Below, piece after piece: positions 17,585 through 26,950 of a stretch of 42,763 nt of DNA. The position numbers and the translations under genes were made by a program. The notes under the pieces were generated by a model. The model searched no databases. It was not told the DNA's origin and was given only the letters and a program-made list of their open reading frames with translations. The stretch is from JBIIJL01 sp044233795. GTDB lineage: Bacteria > Pseudomonadota > Gammaproteobacteria > Legionellales > Legionellaceae. The stretch's first letter is position 1. Each line of letters opens with the position of its first letter. The DNA is taken from positions 1 through 42,763 of the forward strand of contig JBIIJL010000007.1 of the NCBI GenBank assembly GCA_044233795.1. The letters run 5' to 3'.

Positions 17585-18579
17585 TGTGCAATTCCTAATG
17601 CAAGTTGATCAAATGACTGCCAAATGTATTGTTCGTGAAGGCTCGTTTTAATGAGATCATCAATACGCTTGCTCTCATGAAGTAACTGATATAATCGGCT
17701 CAGAGGCAAACGGCTTAGAGCATTTTGATATAATTTAATCCGGCTTGACCATATATTTAATGAACTACATGCATCTGAAATACCAAGCCCTTGCTTTAGT
17801 AAATGTGCGAGATCAATGAGCTTGCGTAATTCTTGTGTGAGCACCCATAGTAACAACGAAGGTTCCTCTCGGTTATTGTATGCAAGACGCAACAATCTGA
17901 TCGTGTGGTGTTTATTTGCTAAAAGACATGTATCTGTAAGTTCGTATAGCTTAAATTCAGCTTGTTGGATGAGCTGTTGTTTTGCCCTTTCCAGTGAAAT
18001 GGTTTCAGTTGTGTCATAAGCTAGGGATAGCTTTTCAATAGCCATAAACGCGGCTTGCAGGTTTCCTTGAGTGTATTCACAGATAAGCTTTGGGACTAGA
18101 GGGGCATATTGAAGCTCTCGTTTTTTCATCATATGTCTTACCCACGTCTCAAACTCTGTTGCATTGAGTGAAAATGTTTGGACGACAGTAACGTTAGGAT
18201 TGTTTGAAAGCAATGTAAGTTGTTTTATAGGAACTTGGCTTGCATGAATTATTAGTACACAGTCAAGATTAGGGTTTTCTACATATCGGGTGAGTTCTTT
18301 TTTACTGGTGCTATCGAGTGTTTTTTTGTCAAAGTAGACTTCAAGTAATATGTGATCAGCAAATAGTGAATAACTATTCGCTTCTGCAGCCACTAACGCC
18401 CAATCTGTGGGTGACTGCACAGTGAGTGTTTTTTTATCGACGGATTTTGATTCTCCCCAAGCCTCCTTAATAAGCACTGCCGCTTGATTTATCAAAAAAA
18501 GCTCGGTTCCAGTCAATACATAGATAGAGCTGAGTGATTTTTCTAATTGGGCACTTAGAGTTTGATATTTAATTAGCAT
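17581..18579 (-). CDS. holA: DNA polymerase III subunit delta
   Basis: HolA is the subunit of the clamp loader that opens the beta sliding clamp. The 332-residue length and the pattern fit: YVLTGTELFLINQAAVLIK at the N-terminus, an acidic/aromatic centre (TQGNLQAAFMAIEKLSL, the typical GNL.AA..EI.KL block), and a helical C-terminal collar domain with LLWVLTQELRKLI. It overlaps lptE at its start by 11 bp and nadD at its end by 4 bp, so the three are translated from one message. Confidence 0.92.
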   Translation of the reverse strand: MLIKYQTLSAQLEKSLSSIYVLTGTELFLINQAAVLIKEAWGESKSVDKKTLTVQSPTDWALVAAEANSYSLFADHILLEVYFDKKTLDSTSKKELTRYVENPNLDCVLIIHASQVPIKQLTLLSNNPNVTVVQTFSLNATEFETWVRHMMKKRELQYAPLVPKLICEYTQGNLQAAFMAIEKLSLAYDTTETISLERAKQQLIQQAEFKLYELTDTCLLANKHHTIRLLRLAYNNREEPSLLLWVLTQELRKLIDLAHLLKQGLGISDACSSLNIWSSRIKLYQNALSRLPLSRLYQLLHESKRIDDLIKTSLHEQYIWQSFDQLALGIAQ

Positions 18580-19108
18580 AATGTTTTATGGATGGAGTTT
18601 TGCCTAAGCGATATATGATTTGTAAGACAGCTTCGCGCCTCATTTCAGCTTCGGTGATCTCACGTTCGTCGTTAGATCCTAAGATCCGTTCGCTATTGAT
18701 TGTTGATTGGCGACTAATGACTACTTGGCTCGATGGGATTATCTCTTTACCTTTACTGTTTTGAAGTTTGAATCTAAGCCGATAAGTTAATTGATACTGG
18801 CGTGGAGTGGTGCTAGAACTGATACTACTAATATTCTCAGTGACGCTGTCGTGCTCTATGATCAATGCAAATTGCGCATCAGTAGGGTTTGTGCAAATTT
18901 GAACGTGATAAGCGATCAACTGCTGTTTTAGAAGTGGCTCTAGGTCATGGTGCCCTTGTTCCACAACAATAGCAACTTGTTGAAGCCACCCTGGAACATC
19001 CACACTCCCTCGCAAATGAAACCCACAACTACTGATTAAGCAGGCTATACCACAGAGCGATAGATGTAAAAAAAGCGAAAGCAGGCGTGGCGAGCCGAAA
19101 AACATCAC
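18569..19108 (-). CDS. lptE: LPS-assembly lipoprotein LptE
   Basis: LptE sits in the outer membrane as a plug in the LptD barrel and helps place lipopolysaccharide on the surface. The 179-residue protein has a lipoprotein signal with lipobox LISSC (C28) followed at once by GFHLRG, which is the family hallmark, and the typical YQLTYRLRFKLQN strand near residues 102-114. The start overlaps the leuS stop by 4 bp. Confidence 0.92.
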   Translation of the reverse strand: MMFFGSPRLLSLFLHLSLCGIACLISSCGFHLRGSVDVPGWLQQVAIVVEQGHHDLEPLLKQQLIAYHVQICTNPTDAQFALIIEHDSVTENISSISSSTTPRQYQLTYRLRFKLQNSKGKEIIPSSQVVISRQSTINSERILGSNDEREITEAEMRREAVLQIIYRLGKTPSIKHYAN

Positions 19109-21579
19109 TTGACAACCAGGTTGATCAATTGTCGGTGCGCAACAACAATGGCCTTTAAAATTGCTTTATCAGCAATAAATGATTGGGCATGCTGTTTCGC
19201 TAAATCTATTAATGAATCTTCAGTTAGTTCAACATGTGCAGTAAATTGAGCTCTAAGCTTTCCATTGACTTGTACGACAAAATCCGCCTGCTCTGATTTT
19301 AAAGCACTTTTATCACATCGCGGCCATGGCGCATCAATAATCGCTTTTTCAAAACCAAGTTGCTGCCAAAGATGATGACAAATATGAGGAGTTATAGGCG
19401 CTAACAATCGTAATAGAAAACTCATAGCCGAATGGATAAAATATTTGTCCTCTTCTGTTTCTACTTGATATCCAGATATTTCATTGAACATTTTCATACA
19501 GCCTGATACGACAGTATTGAACTGATGGCGCTCATAATCCGTACATGCTTGGGATAAAATCTGATGAATTTGTAAACGAGATTTCTTAAGACGACCGTCG
19601 CAGTGCTGCCAGTTGACTTCACCACTACCATCAACCATTAGCTCGTTGATTTCATTGAACATTTGATGATGAAGGTGTGCAAATGTCCACAGACGCTTCA
19701 AGAATCTATGCGCTCCTTCAACGGCAGCATCAGACCATTCTAATGATTGCTCAGGTGGTGCTGCAAACATGACAAATAAGCGCGCAGTATCTGCCCCATA
19801 GGTATCAATGAGGTGGTTGGGATCAACAATATTCCCTAGCGATTTGGACATTTTATGTCCGTCTTTGAGCACCATACCTTGACTCAGTAGTGCAAGGAAT
19901 GGTTCGTCTGAGTTAACCAGACCTTCGTCACGCATAAGTTTGTGAAAAAAACGCGCATATAGTAAATGCATTACTGCGTGTTCAATCCCGCCAATATATT
20001 GATCAACTGGAGTCCAGTACTTGGCTCTGTCATCAAGCATTGCATTTTCTTGGCCTTTGCAAGCAAACCTTGCATAATACCAAGAAGACTCTACAAAGGT
20101 ATCAAAAGTATCTGTTTCTCGGTTAGCATCTTGTCCGCATTTGGGGCAAGATGTGTGCACAAAATCATGGCATTGCGCTAAAGCCTGACCACTACCAGTG
20201 AGCTCAATATTCTCGGGTAGTAGTACAGGAAGTTCGTTTTCGGGCACAGGAACTAATCCACAGTCATCACACATGATCATTGGGATGGGTGTACCCCAGT
20301 AGCGTTGTCTAGACACGCCCCAATCACGTAATCGATAATGGATGGATTTTTTACCGCGGTCTTGATCTTCTAGAAAAGCAGTAATACGGGAGCGAGCTTC
20401 TTGTGAGCTCAGATCATTAAACGTATCGGAATGGATGAGTATACCTTCACCGGTATAAGCTCCTTCAGCAAGGTTACATTGTGACTCATCTTTTGGCATG
20501 ATCACTTGCTTGAGTGGTAAGTTATATTTTTTAGCAAATTCCCAATCACGTTGATCATGAGCAGGGACCGCCATCACGGCGCCAGAGCCATATTGCATAA
20601 TCACAAAATTTGCGACCCACACGGGTATTTGTTCGCCAGAAATAGGGTGGGTTGCGGTTAGTCCAGTCGCTACACCACGCTTCTCCATGGTCGCAAGCTC
20701 GGCCTCAGCCATACGAACCCCCTGGCAGGTATCGATAAATTCTTTTACTTTTGGTTGGGTTGCAGCAACTTTTTTGGCCAAAGGATGATCTGGAGCGACA
20801 GCTAAATAAGTTGTCCCCATGAGGGTATCTGGTCTTGTAGTATAGATTTTAAGACGTTTTTGAAAGCCTTCGACTTTAAAGTAGACTTCAGTACCTTCCG
20901 ATCGTCCAATCCAATTGCGTTGCATTTGCTTGACCTGCATGGGCCAGCCGTCTAGTTTGTCGAGATCGTTTAATAGTTCATCGGCATATGCAGTTATTTT
21001 AAAAAACCACTGTGAGATCTCTTTACGCTGCACTGGAGCGCCGGAACGCCAGCCTTTACCATCAACGACTTGCTCATTTGCAAGTACGGTTTGGTCTACT
21101 GGGTCCCAATTCACAACAGAATTTTTCTTATAGGCAAGGCCTTTCTCAAAAAGTTTGATAAAAAACCACTGTTCCCAACGGTAGTATTCAGGACAACAAG
21201 TGGTAATTTCTCGACGCCAATCGTAGGCATTTCCTAAGCGCAAAAATTGTGCTTTCATTGATGCGATATTATCTTTTGTCCATGTTTGGGGGGGGATGCC
21301 ATTTTTAATGGCGGCATTTTCAGCCGGAAGTCCAAACGCATCCCAACCAATGGGTTGTAATACATTTTTACCTAAGGCACGTTGGTAGCGGGAAATAACA
21401 TCACCCAAGGTGTAATTGCGAACATGTCCCATATGCAAGGATCCACTTGGGTAAGGGAACATGGATAAACAGTAAAATTTTTCTTTATTAAGATCTTCGG
21501 TTACGTTGAAGGATTGTTTTTTAAGCCAAAACTGTTGGGCTTGCTCCTCAACGATGTGTGGTATATAACTGATATCCAT
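19105..21579 (-). CDS. leuS: Leucyl-tRNA synthetase
   Basis: LeuS charges tRNA-Leu with leucine. The 824-residue protein is a full-length bacterial class Ia synthetase. It has the HIGH-type motif HMGH at 49-52 (in PYPSGSLHMGHVRNY), the editing CP1 insertion (TTRPDTLMG), a zinc-like CPKCG segment, and KMSKS near residues 576-580 (DGHKMSKSLGN). The C-terminal domain with VQVNGK is complete. It is preceded by lnt on the same strand with an 18-bp gap and is followed by lptE. Confidence 0.97.
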   Translation of the reverse strand: MDISYIPHIVEEQAQQFWLKKQSFNVTEDLNKEKFYCLSMFPYPSGSLHMGHVRNYTLGDVISRYQRALGKNVLQPIGWDAFGLPAENAAIKNGIPPQTWTKDNIASMKAQFLRLGNAYDWRREITTCCPEYYRWEQWFFIKLFEKGLAYKKNSVVNWDPVDQTVLANEQVVDGKGWRSGAPVQRKEISQWFFKITAYADELLNDLDKLDGWPMQVKQMQRNWIGRSEGTEVYFKVEGFQKRLKIYTTRPDTLMGTTYLAVAPDHPLAKKVAATQPKVKEFIDTCQGVRMAEAELATMEKRGVATGLTATHPISGEQIPVWVANFVIMQYGSGAVMAVPAHDQRDWEFAKKYNLPLKQVIMPKDESQCNLAEGAYTGEGILIHSDTFNDLSSQEARSRITAFLEDQDRGKKSIHYRLRDWGVSRQRYWGTPIPMIMCDDCGLVPVPENELPVLLPENIELTGSGQALAQCHDFVHTSCPKCGQDANRETDTFDTFVESSWYYARFACKGQENAMLDDRAKYWTPVDQYIGGIEHAVMHLLYARFFHKLMRDEGLVNSDEPFLALLSQGMVLKDGHKMSKSLGNIVDPNHLIDTYGADTARLFVMFAAPPEQSLEWSDAAVEGAHRFLKRLWTFAHLHHQMFNEINELMVDGSGEVNWQHCDGRLKKSRLQIHQILSQACTDYERHQFNTVVSGCMKMFNEISGYQVETEEDKYFIHSAMSFLLRLLAPITPHICHHLWQQLGFEKAIIDAPWPRCDKSALKSEQADFVVQVNGKLRAQFTAHVELTEDSLIDLAKQHAQSFIADKAILKAIVVAHRQLINLVVK

Positions 21580-21597
21580 AGTTTGCTAAATAAAAAT

Positions 21598-23199
21598 TCA
21601 ATACGGTTTGTAAGGATAACGCCTCTTCAACTTTGCAGCAATAGCTAAGTTTGGATCTTGCGAAACTCTTCTCTTTGTATTTATCCCCAATGACAAGATC
21701 ACTACTGCAAAAAAAAGTGCAATGAAAGGCGTATCACCATAATATACCCAGGGTGTGCTGCCTGTAACGGAGAAAATATTTTCTTCTAAAAGGCCTGTTG
21801 TAAATGCATTTAAAGATGCAACGATATTACCCTTTGTGTCAATGATTGAAGATAAGCCATCGTTATTTGCTACGACTTGGTAACGCGCTGTTTGTATTGA
21901 TAAGACTTGAGCTATCTGTAGTTGCTGATACATGGCTAAGGAGTGACCAAACCAACCATCATCACTGACTGAAACAATCCATTGGGCTTCTGGCAATTGC
22001 TCGCGTAGCAATTGGGGGTATGCTAACTCATAACAAATTAAACTCGCAATGCTGTGATGATTGACGTGAATCAACTCTTGATGTGCTTTGCCGGCTTTAA
22101 GATTAGAAATAGGCACCTCTAACCAATCAATGATGCGCTGAAAGGCTTTAGGAATAAACTCTCCAAATGGCACAAGATGTTGCTTAAAATAGTTTCCGTT
22201 CGCCTCCCCTAATGAAATAATGGCATTGTAATAACCCATTTCATCACCGTTATTTGAAGAAGGGTGTGGGATACCTAGCAAAATTGCACTTCCTGATTGG
22301 CTCGCTTTCAGATGAAGATTGTTCAATAAGTCACTGACATAATTTGCAGGAATGGGTATTGCGGATTCTGGCATAACGATTAGATTTGATCTGCTTATTA
22401 ACTGATCAACCCCCTCTTGGTAACGTTGTACCAATTGCCAAAATAGTGACTCATCCCATTTATCTCGCATGGATAGGTTTGCTTGAATCACTCCGACTGA
22501 GATAGGTTGACGATTGATGGTTCCCCAGTCCATATTTTTAAGAATGCTTGGAAGTAGGATTAAACCTACAAAAAACATGAGCCAATAAGAGCGAAATTTT
22601 CCAACGTTTCTCATTCCCTCAACAAGACTTACTGCTGCAACACAAGTTAAAAAACTAACACCATATACACCAACAATTGGTAACAGAAATTTAAGCGGCG
22701 TATCTATTTCACCAAATCCTAAAATCAACCAAGGGAAACCAGTCATAAGATTGGCCCTTAAATATTCTCCGAGGCACCAAATTGAGGCGAAAAGAAGACA
22801 CGATAGTAAGCCCTGATAATGCCGAGCAAGTTTGGCGTATACATAAGTTACAAGACCAATATATATAGAGACATAGCAAATAAAAAGTAGAGTGATGGCT
22901 GCTGCCAGAAAATAATTTAAGTGGCCATAAACATGGATGCTGACAAATATCCAAGAGATACCAAAACCAAAAAAACCTAAGCCAAAGATAAAGCCTAAAG
23001 TAAATGAGTCAATACGCCATGGCTTGCTTAGAGCGGCATACAATAATGCTAATCCTAAGATGATCATGCCAGGTATGTGAAACGGCGCGAATCCCAAAGG
23101 GAGGAGCAATCCTGCAAAAAATATTCGCAACGCGTAGAGAAACTTAGAGGATTTCGTTGTGGTCTCTGAATTATGTTCGATTGCTGTTGTTTGACTCAT
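21598..23199 (-). CDS. lnt: Apolipoprotein N-acyltransferase
   Basis: Lnt adds the third acyl chain to the N-terminal cysteine of lipoproteins, in the inner membrane. About 533 residues: an N-terminal set of hydrophobic helices (LRIFFAGLLLPLGFAPFHIPG opens the membrane part) and a C-terminal nitrilase-type periplasmic domain with the triad pieces VMPESAIPIP (Glu), FKQHLVPFGEFIP (Lys) and ICYELAYP (Cys). The last helix is near the C-terminus. I take ATG 23199 because a truncated upstream gene ends at 23210; the frame extends to a TTG at 23232. lnt before leuS is the common order. Confidence 0.93.
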   Translation of the reverse strand: MSQTTAIEHNSETTTKSSKFLYALRIFFAGLLLPLGFAPFHIPGMIILGLALLYAALSKPWRIDSFTLGFIFGLGFFGFGISWIFVSIHVYGHLNYFLAAAITLLFICYVSIYIGLVTYVYAKLARHYQGLLSCLLFASIWCLGEYLRANLMTGFPWLILGFGEIDTPLKFLLPIVGVYGVSFLTCVAAVSLVEGMRNVGKFRSYWLMFFVGLILLPSILKNMDWGTINRQPISVGVIQANLSMRDKWDESLFWQLVQRYQEGVDQLISRSNLIVMPESAIPIPANYVSDLLNNLHLKASQSGSAILLGIPHPSSNNGDEMGYYNAIISLGEANGNYFKQHLVPFGEFIPKAFQRIIDWLEVPISNLKAGKAHQELIHVNHHSIASLICYELAYPQLLREQLPEAQWIVSVSDDGWFGHSLAMYQQLQIAQVLSIQTARYQVVANNDGLSSIIDTKGNIVASLNAFTTGLLEENIFSVTGSTPWVYYGDTPFIALFFAVVILSLGINTKRRVSQDPNLAIAAKLKRRYPYKPY

Positions 23200-23209
23200 T
23201 ATCAGAAGG

Positions 23210-23417
23210 TTATAAGAAAGTGGTGTAGACAATAGATGACTCAGTTTGAAACGTCAAGCTTACTTTGGGGATAGACTCAAGAGGAGTTTGTGTCGCGACA
23301 ATAATATCCTCAAAACTTATCGCAAAATTGGCGTGTATGTCGGAATGTCCTTTATACCCATCACCTTTGAAGGTACTGTAAATTGTTTCTGGAATGGACT
23401 CTTCTAGGGAACCTCCA
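23210..23417 (-). pseudogene. Truncated C-terminal part of an unknown gene upstream of lnt
   Basis: On the minus strand an open stretch from about 23417 to a stop at 23210-23212 encodes about 68 residues, including KGDGYKGHSDIHANF, FEDIIVATQTPLESIPKVSL and TFQTESSIVYTTFL. It has no start of its own and begins where homology to a transposase (other strand) begins. I do not recognise the family. I infer a gene once co-transcribed with lnt and cut by the insertion sequence that follows. Confidence 0.4.
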
Positions 23418-23418
23418 A

Positions 23419-24107
23419 TCTAACAAATTTTTCTGAACATGTGGCTGATTTATCCCATGATATGATCAATCGTTACTTACGAGATGAGCATTTAACGGCC
23501 AGCTTAGTATGGGAACATACGCAACCGACTATATGTCAAAATGAAAACGGTTTTGGTTGATACCTGGTAAGCCAGTAATAAATTCATCTTATACGTCCAT
23601 GATTTAGGGAAATATTTTTATTGTCCAATCAGGAGAAATCGTCTTGTAAGGCATGCGGGTAAATCAGAATACTACCAGTCAGTTACAGAGCTGCCTTGGA
23701 GTGAGGAGGAACTGAAGGGTGGCAAACAGACTCGTTTTAAAGGGATGCCTAGGGACTTCTATATGAAATTGTTTCGTGTGCCTGTTTCTAAAAACAGGAC
23801 CGATTATGTGGCCACTAATGACCCATCTCAACATTGCCGTGATGATACACAACAAGTGTGTGCCATTCGATGGTTTATTGAGCAATTTCATCGTGAAATA
23901 AAACAACTAGCTGGTATTGAAAGATGTGAGTGTCGTAAACAACGTATACATAGGAATCCTATTGCTTGCGCTTTTTTAGTCTGGGTGAAAATGAAGGATT
24001 TTGCTTATCAATCCCAACAAACGGTGTACCAGATTAAGAAAAGCCTTTTGAGGAATTATTTGATACAAGAACTTAAAAATCCGTCAATTTTTATGGGTTT
24101 TGCGTAA
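23419..24107 (+). pseudogene. Decayed DDE transposase of an insertion sequence
   Basis: Pieces of one transposase appear in order in different frames. LTNFSEHVADLSHDMINRYL and DEHLTASLVWEHT (23419-23559) fit the N-terminal region of IS4-superfamily transposases. From 23645 a frame runs without stops through ELPWSEEELK, TRFKGMPRDFYMKLFRVPVS and IRWFIEQFHREIKQLAGIE to a stop at 24105. The glutamates in the IEQFHREIK segment are the expected third part of the DDE centre. The first aspartates fall in the damaged part (about 23560-23645). The 121-residue C-terminal ORF from 23745 is part of this remnant, not a gene. No terminal inverted repeats were identified. Confidence 0.75.
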
Positions 24108-24311
24108 GTCCTGACAGTATTGAAGACATGGCACTCTTTACTCCTATGCTCTATAAGCTTCGTAAAATAGCCAAGGGTAAAGATATCTCCTTTAGCATTT
24201 TTAATTGTTATGATATGTTTCTGATGGTTTCGTTACATCATCGAACCTAGAAATGCCAAACGGAATATCTGATTTAGATATGAGCAATAATACGCTGCGG
24301 GAGCTCTGTAT
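24108..24311. other. Gap with a short unassigned open frame
   Basis: A plus-strand frame from 24107 to a stop at 24250 (first ATG 24128) encodes MALFTPMLYKLRKIAKGKD and further residues. I do not recognise it; it may be debris from the insertion sequence or from an interrupted gene. The ribosome site of the next gene (GCGGGAG, about 24297-24303) lies at the right end. Confidence 0.3.
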
Positions 24312-25400
24312 ATGCATAAAGTCATGGTTGTCGGCTCAGGAAAGATCGGTAGTTTAATTGCCTGTTTGTTCTCTGAGTGTATAGATTATCAAGTATATCT
24401 TGCAGACATTGATTTTCAATCGGTTGATGCACAGCGATTTTTAAAGAAGTACCCTAAGACGAAGACCTTATTATTAGATATAAAAGATCAAGTAAATATG
24501 GTTGCTTACTTAAAAGAACACCAGATCAATGCGATCATTTCATCGCTTCCATATTTCCTGAGTACATTTGTTGCAGAAGCCGCAAAGCTTGCTAGCATTC
24601 ACTATTTTGATTTAACAGAAGACACGGCTATTACGGGCGTTATCAAGGCAATGGCATCGGAAGCAACATCAGCCTTTGTGCCGCAATGCGGTCTTGCCCC
24701 CGGGTTTATTAGTATTGTCGCCAATAGTCTAATGAAGACTTTTGATACTTGTTTACATGCTAAACTTAGAGTCGGTGCTCTTCCACAAACGAGCAGTCAT
24801 TCACTTCATTATGCACTGACTTGGTCAACAGATGGTCTTATTAATGAATATGGTAATCCTTGCCATGCTATTGAAGCGGGTGTGAATACCACGTTAATGC
24901 CGCTTGCAAATCTTGAAACCATAGAAATCGATGGTTGTGAGTATGAAGCGTTTAATACTTCAGGTGGGATAGGGAGCCTCGGTGAAATTTATAGTGGTAA
25001 AATTCAAACCCTAAATTATAAAACCATCCGCTATCCTGGGCATTGCGAAAAAATTCGTTTTTTAATGAGTGATCTAATGCTAAATGATGATAGGCCGATG
25101 TTGAAAAAAATCTTAGAACGCGCTTTGCCGAGAACAAGCCAAGATCTTGTTGTTATCTATGTTGCTGTTGAGGGATTGGTTGAAGGGACGTTGATTGAAA
25201 AAAGTTATGTTAATAAAATCTATCCTAAAACGTTGAGTGGGCTTGAGTGGTCGGCAATCCAAGTAGGAACTGCATCAAGTTTATGTGCAGTTGTTGATAT
25301 GGTATTAGCCAATGAAACCCAACTACATGGGCTTATATTGCAGGAAAGTTTTGAGCTTCAAGACGTATTAGCAAATCGTTTTGGTCAGCAACTAAAATGA
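24312..25400 (+). CDS. Saccharopine dehydrogenase family / lysine 6-dehydrogenase-like protein
   Basis: A 362-residue cytosolic NAD(P)-dependent enzyme. The Rossmann fold opens at once with VVGSGKIGSLIA (residues 5-16). SSLPYF near residue 78, FDLTED near 99-104 and PQCGLAPGFISI near 125-136 are typical of the saccharopine dehydrogenase / lysine 6-dehydrogenase group. Because the next gene encodes an ALDH7-type dehydrogenase, the likely job is turning lysine into 2-aminoadipate semialdehyde (piperideine-6-carboxylate), which the neighbour would oxidise. It starts a four-gene operon (13-bp gap to the next gene) with a GGGAG ribosome site. Saccharopine as substrate cannot be excluded. Confidence 0.8.
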   Translation: MHKVMVVGSGKIGSLIACLFSECIDYQVYLADIDFQSVDAQRFLKKYPKTKTLLLDIKDQVNMVAYLKEHQINAIISSLPYFLSTFVAEAAKLASIHYFDLTEDTAITGVIKAMASEATSAFVPQCGLAPGFISIVANSLMKTFDTCLHAKLRVGALPQTSSHSLHYALTWSTDGLINEYGNPCHAIEAGVNTTLMPLANLETIEIDGCEYEAFNTSGGIGSLGEIYSGKIQTLNYKTIRYPGHCEKIRFLMSDLMLNDDRPMLKKILERALPRTSQDLVVIYVAVEGLVEGTLIEKSYVNKIYPKTLSGLEWSAIQVGTASSLCAVVDMVLANETQLHGLILQESFELQDVLANRFGQQLK

Positions 25401-25413
25401 TGGAGAAAACTAA

Positions 25414-26934
25414 ATGGATGTTTTGAAGTCCCTTAAGCTTGAAGCAGTAAATCCAGGCGTTTTTGTTGGTCGTACTTGGCATGGTGAAAAGAAGGGTACA
25501 CGAATGTCTTCTATTAACCCTGCGACAAATCAAATCATTGCGGAAGTGTCTCTTTGCTCAATGGGCGACTATCATCGGGCGATTAAGCATTCTCTTTCGG
25601 CTTTCTTGCAATGGCGAGAGATCCCCGCTCCCCACCGCGGAGAAATTATTCGTCAAATAGGCCAGTCATTGCGCGATCATAAAGATAGTCTTGGAACCCT
25701 TGTTGCTTTAGAAATGGGGAAGTCAAAACAAGAGGGTGATGGTGAAGTGCAAGAAATGATTGATATAGCGGATTTTGCAGTCGGTCAATCACGCATGTTG
25801 TATGGTATTACCATGCATTCAGAACGCCCATCACATCGAATGTATGAGCAATGGCACCCCTATGGCATTGTTGGGGTTATTTCTGCGTTTAATTTTCCCG
25901 TAGCCGTATGGGCTTGGAACGCATTTATTGCTGCAATTTGCGGTAATGTCACGCTCTGGAAGCCTTCTTCCAAAACGCCTTTGTGCGCGATCGCTGTGCA
26001 TAAAATTTGTCAACAGGTTTTAGAGGTTACCGATGCTCCTGATATTTTTTCTTTAGTGATTCCAGAGTCTCATACAATTGCCAATGCATTAGTTGAGGAT
26101 AGACGAATTCCGCTTGTCTCTTTTACAGGTTCAACCCCCGTTGGAAGGGACGTTGCAACGAAGGTTGCTAATCGATTTGGTAGAAGTATTCTCGAGTTGG
26201 GTGGCAATAATGCCGTTATTTTAGATGAATCTTGTGATTTAAAGCTTGCTATACCCTCAGTTGTTTTTGGAGCGGTAGGAACTGCAGGTCAGCGTTGTAC
26301 TTCAACAAGGCGACTTTTGGTGCATGAGTCAATCTATCAGGAGGTTTTGTTGAAGCTTAAAGCTTCATATCAACAAATTACGATTGGTAACCCGCTTGAT
26401 ACCAATAATCTAATGGGGCCTCTGGTTGATAGTGACGCCGTATGTTCATTCAGTGCGGCAATCAAGCGAATTCAACAGGCATCTGGTGAGATTTTTTTTG
26501 GAGGCAATGTCTTAGATCAACCTGGAAATTTTGTTGAGCCCACCTTGATAACAAACTTAAACTTTGACAATCCTATCATTCAAGAAGAAACTTTTGCTCC
26601 GATTCTATATTTGCTGCCGTTTAAACGGATACAAGAGGCTATTGATATGCAAAATATGGTACCCCAGGGCTTATCGTCTGCAATATTCACATTGAATTTA
26701 AAGAATGCTGAGTTATTTTTGAGTGCGAAAGGAAGTGATTGTGGAATCGCCAATGTCAATATAGGCACCTCTGGGGCTGAAATTGGAGGTGCTTTTGGTG
26801 GTGAGAAAGATACAGGTGGTGGGCGTGAATCCGGTTCAGATGCTTGGAAATCCTATATGCGTCGCCAAACCAATACCATCAATTGGGGGGATGCATTGCC
26901 ACTTGCCCAAGGCATAAAATTCAATATCTCCTAA
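25414..26934 (+). CDS. ALDH7-type aldehyde dehydrogenase (probable 2-aminoadipate semialdehyde dehydrogenase)
   Basis: A 506-residue NAD-dependent aldehyde dehydrogenase of the antiquitin (ALDH7) branch. Visible features: GVISAFNFPVAVWAWN near residues 150-165, LWKPSSKTPL, SFTGSTPVGR, ELGGNNAVI with the general-base glutamate near 261, GTAGQRCTSTRRL with the catalytic cysteine near 295, and GGEKDTGGGRESGSD near the C-terminus (substrate-binding end of the ALDH7 group). ALDH7 enzymes oxidise 2-aminoadipate semialdehyde to 2-aminoadipate. GGAG sits about 10 nt before the ATG. Second gene of the operon, 16 bp before the FadN-like gene. Confidence 0.87.
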   Translation: MDVLKSLKLEAVNPGVFVGRTWHGEKKGTRMSSINPATNQIIAEVSLCSMGDYHRAIKHSLSAFLQWREIPAPHRGEIIRQIGQSLRDHKDSLGTLVALEMGKSKQEGDGEVQEMIDIADFAVGQSRMLYGITMHSERPSHRMYEQWHPYGIVGVISAFNFPVAVWAWNAFIAAICGNVTLWKPSSKTPLCAIAVHKICQQVLEVTDAPDIFSLVIPESHTIANALVEDRRIPLVSFTGSTPVGRDVATKVANRFGRSILELGGNNAVILDESCDLKLAIPSVVFGAVGTAGQRCTSTRRLLVHESIYQEVLLKLKASYQQITIGNPLDTNNLMGPLVDSDAVCSFSAAIKRIQQASGEIFFGGNVLDQPGNFVEPTLITNLNFDNPIIQEETFAPILYLLPFKRIQEAIDMQNMVPQGLSSAIFTLNLKNAELFLSAKGSDCGIANVNIGTSGAEIGGAFGGEKDTGGGRESGSDAWKSYMRRQTNTINWGDALPLAQGIKFNIS

Positions 26935-26950
26935 ACAACAAGGATAGAAA

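Noticed and set aside
23745..24107. Separate 120-residue gene
   Set aside because: It is the C-terminal part of a decayed transposase whose N-terminal pieces lie upstream in other frames.
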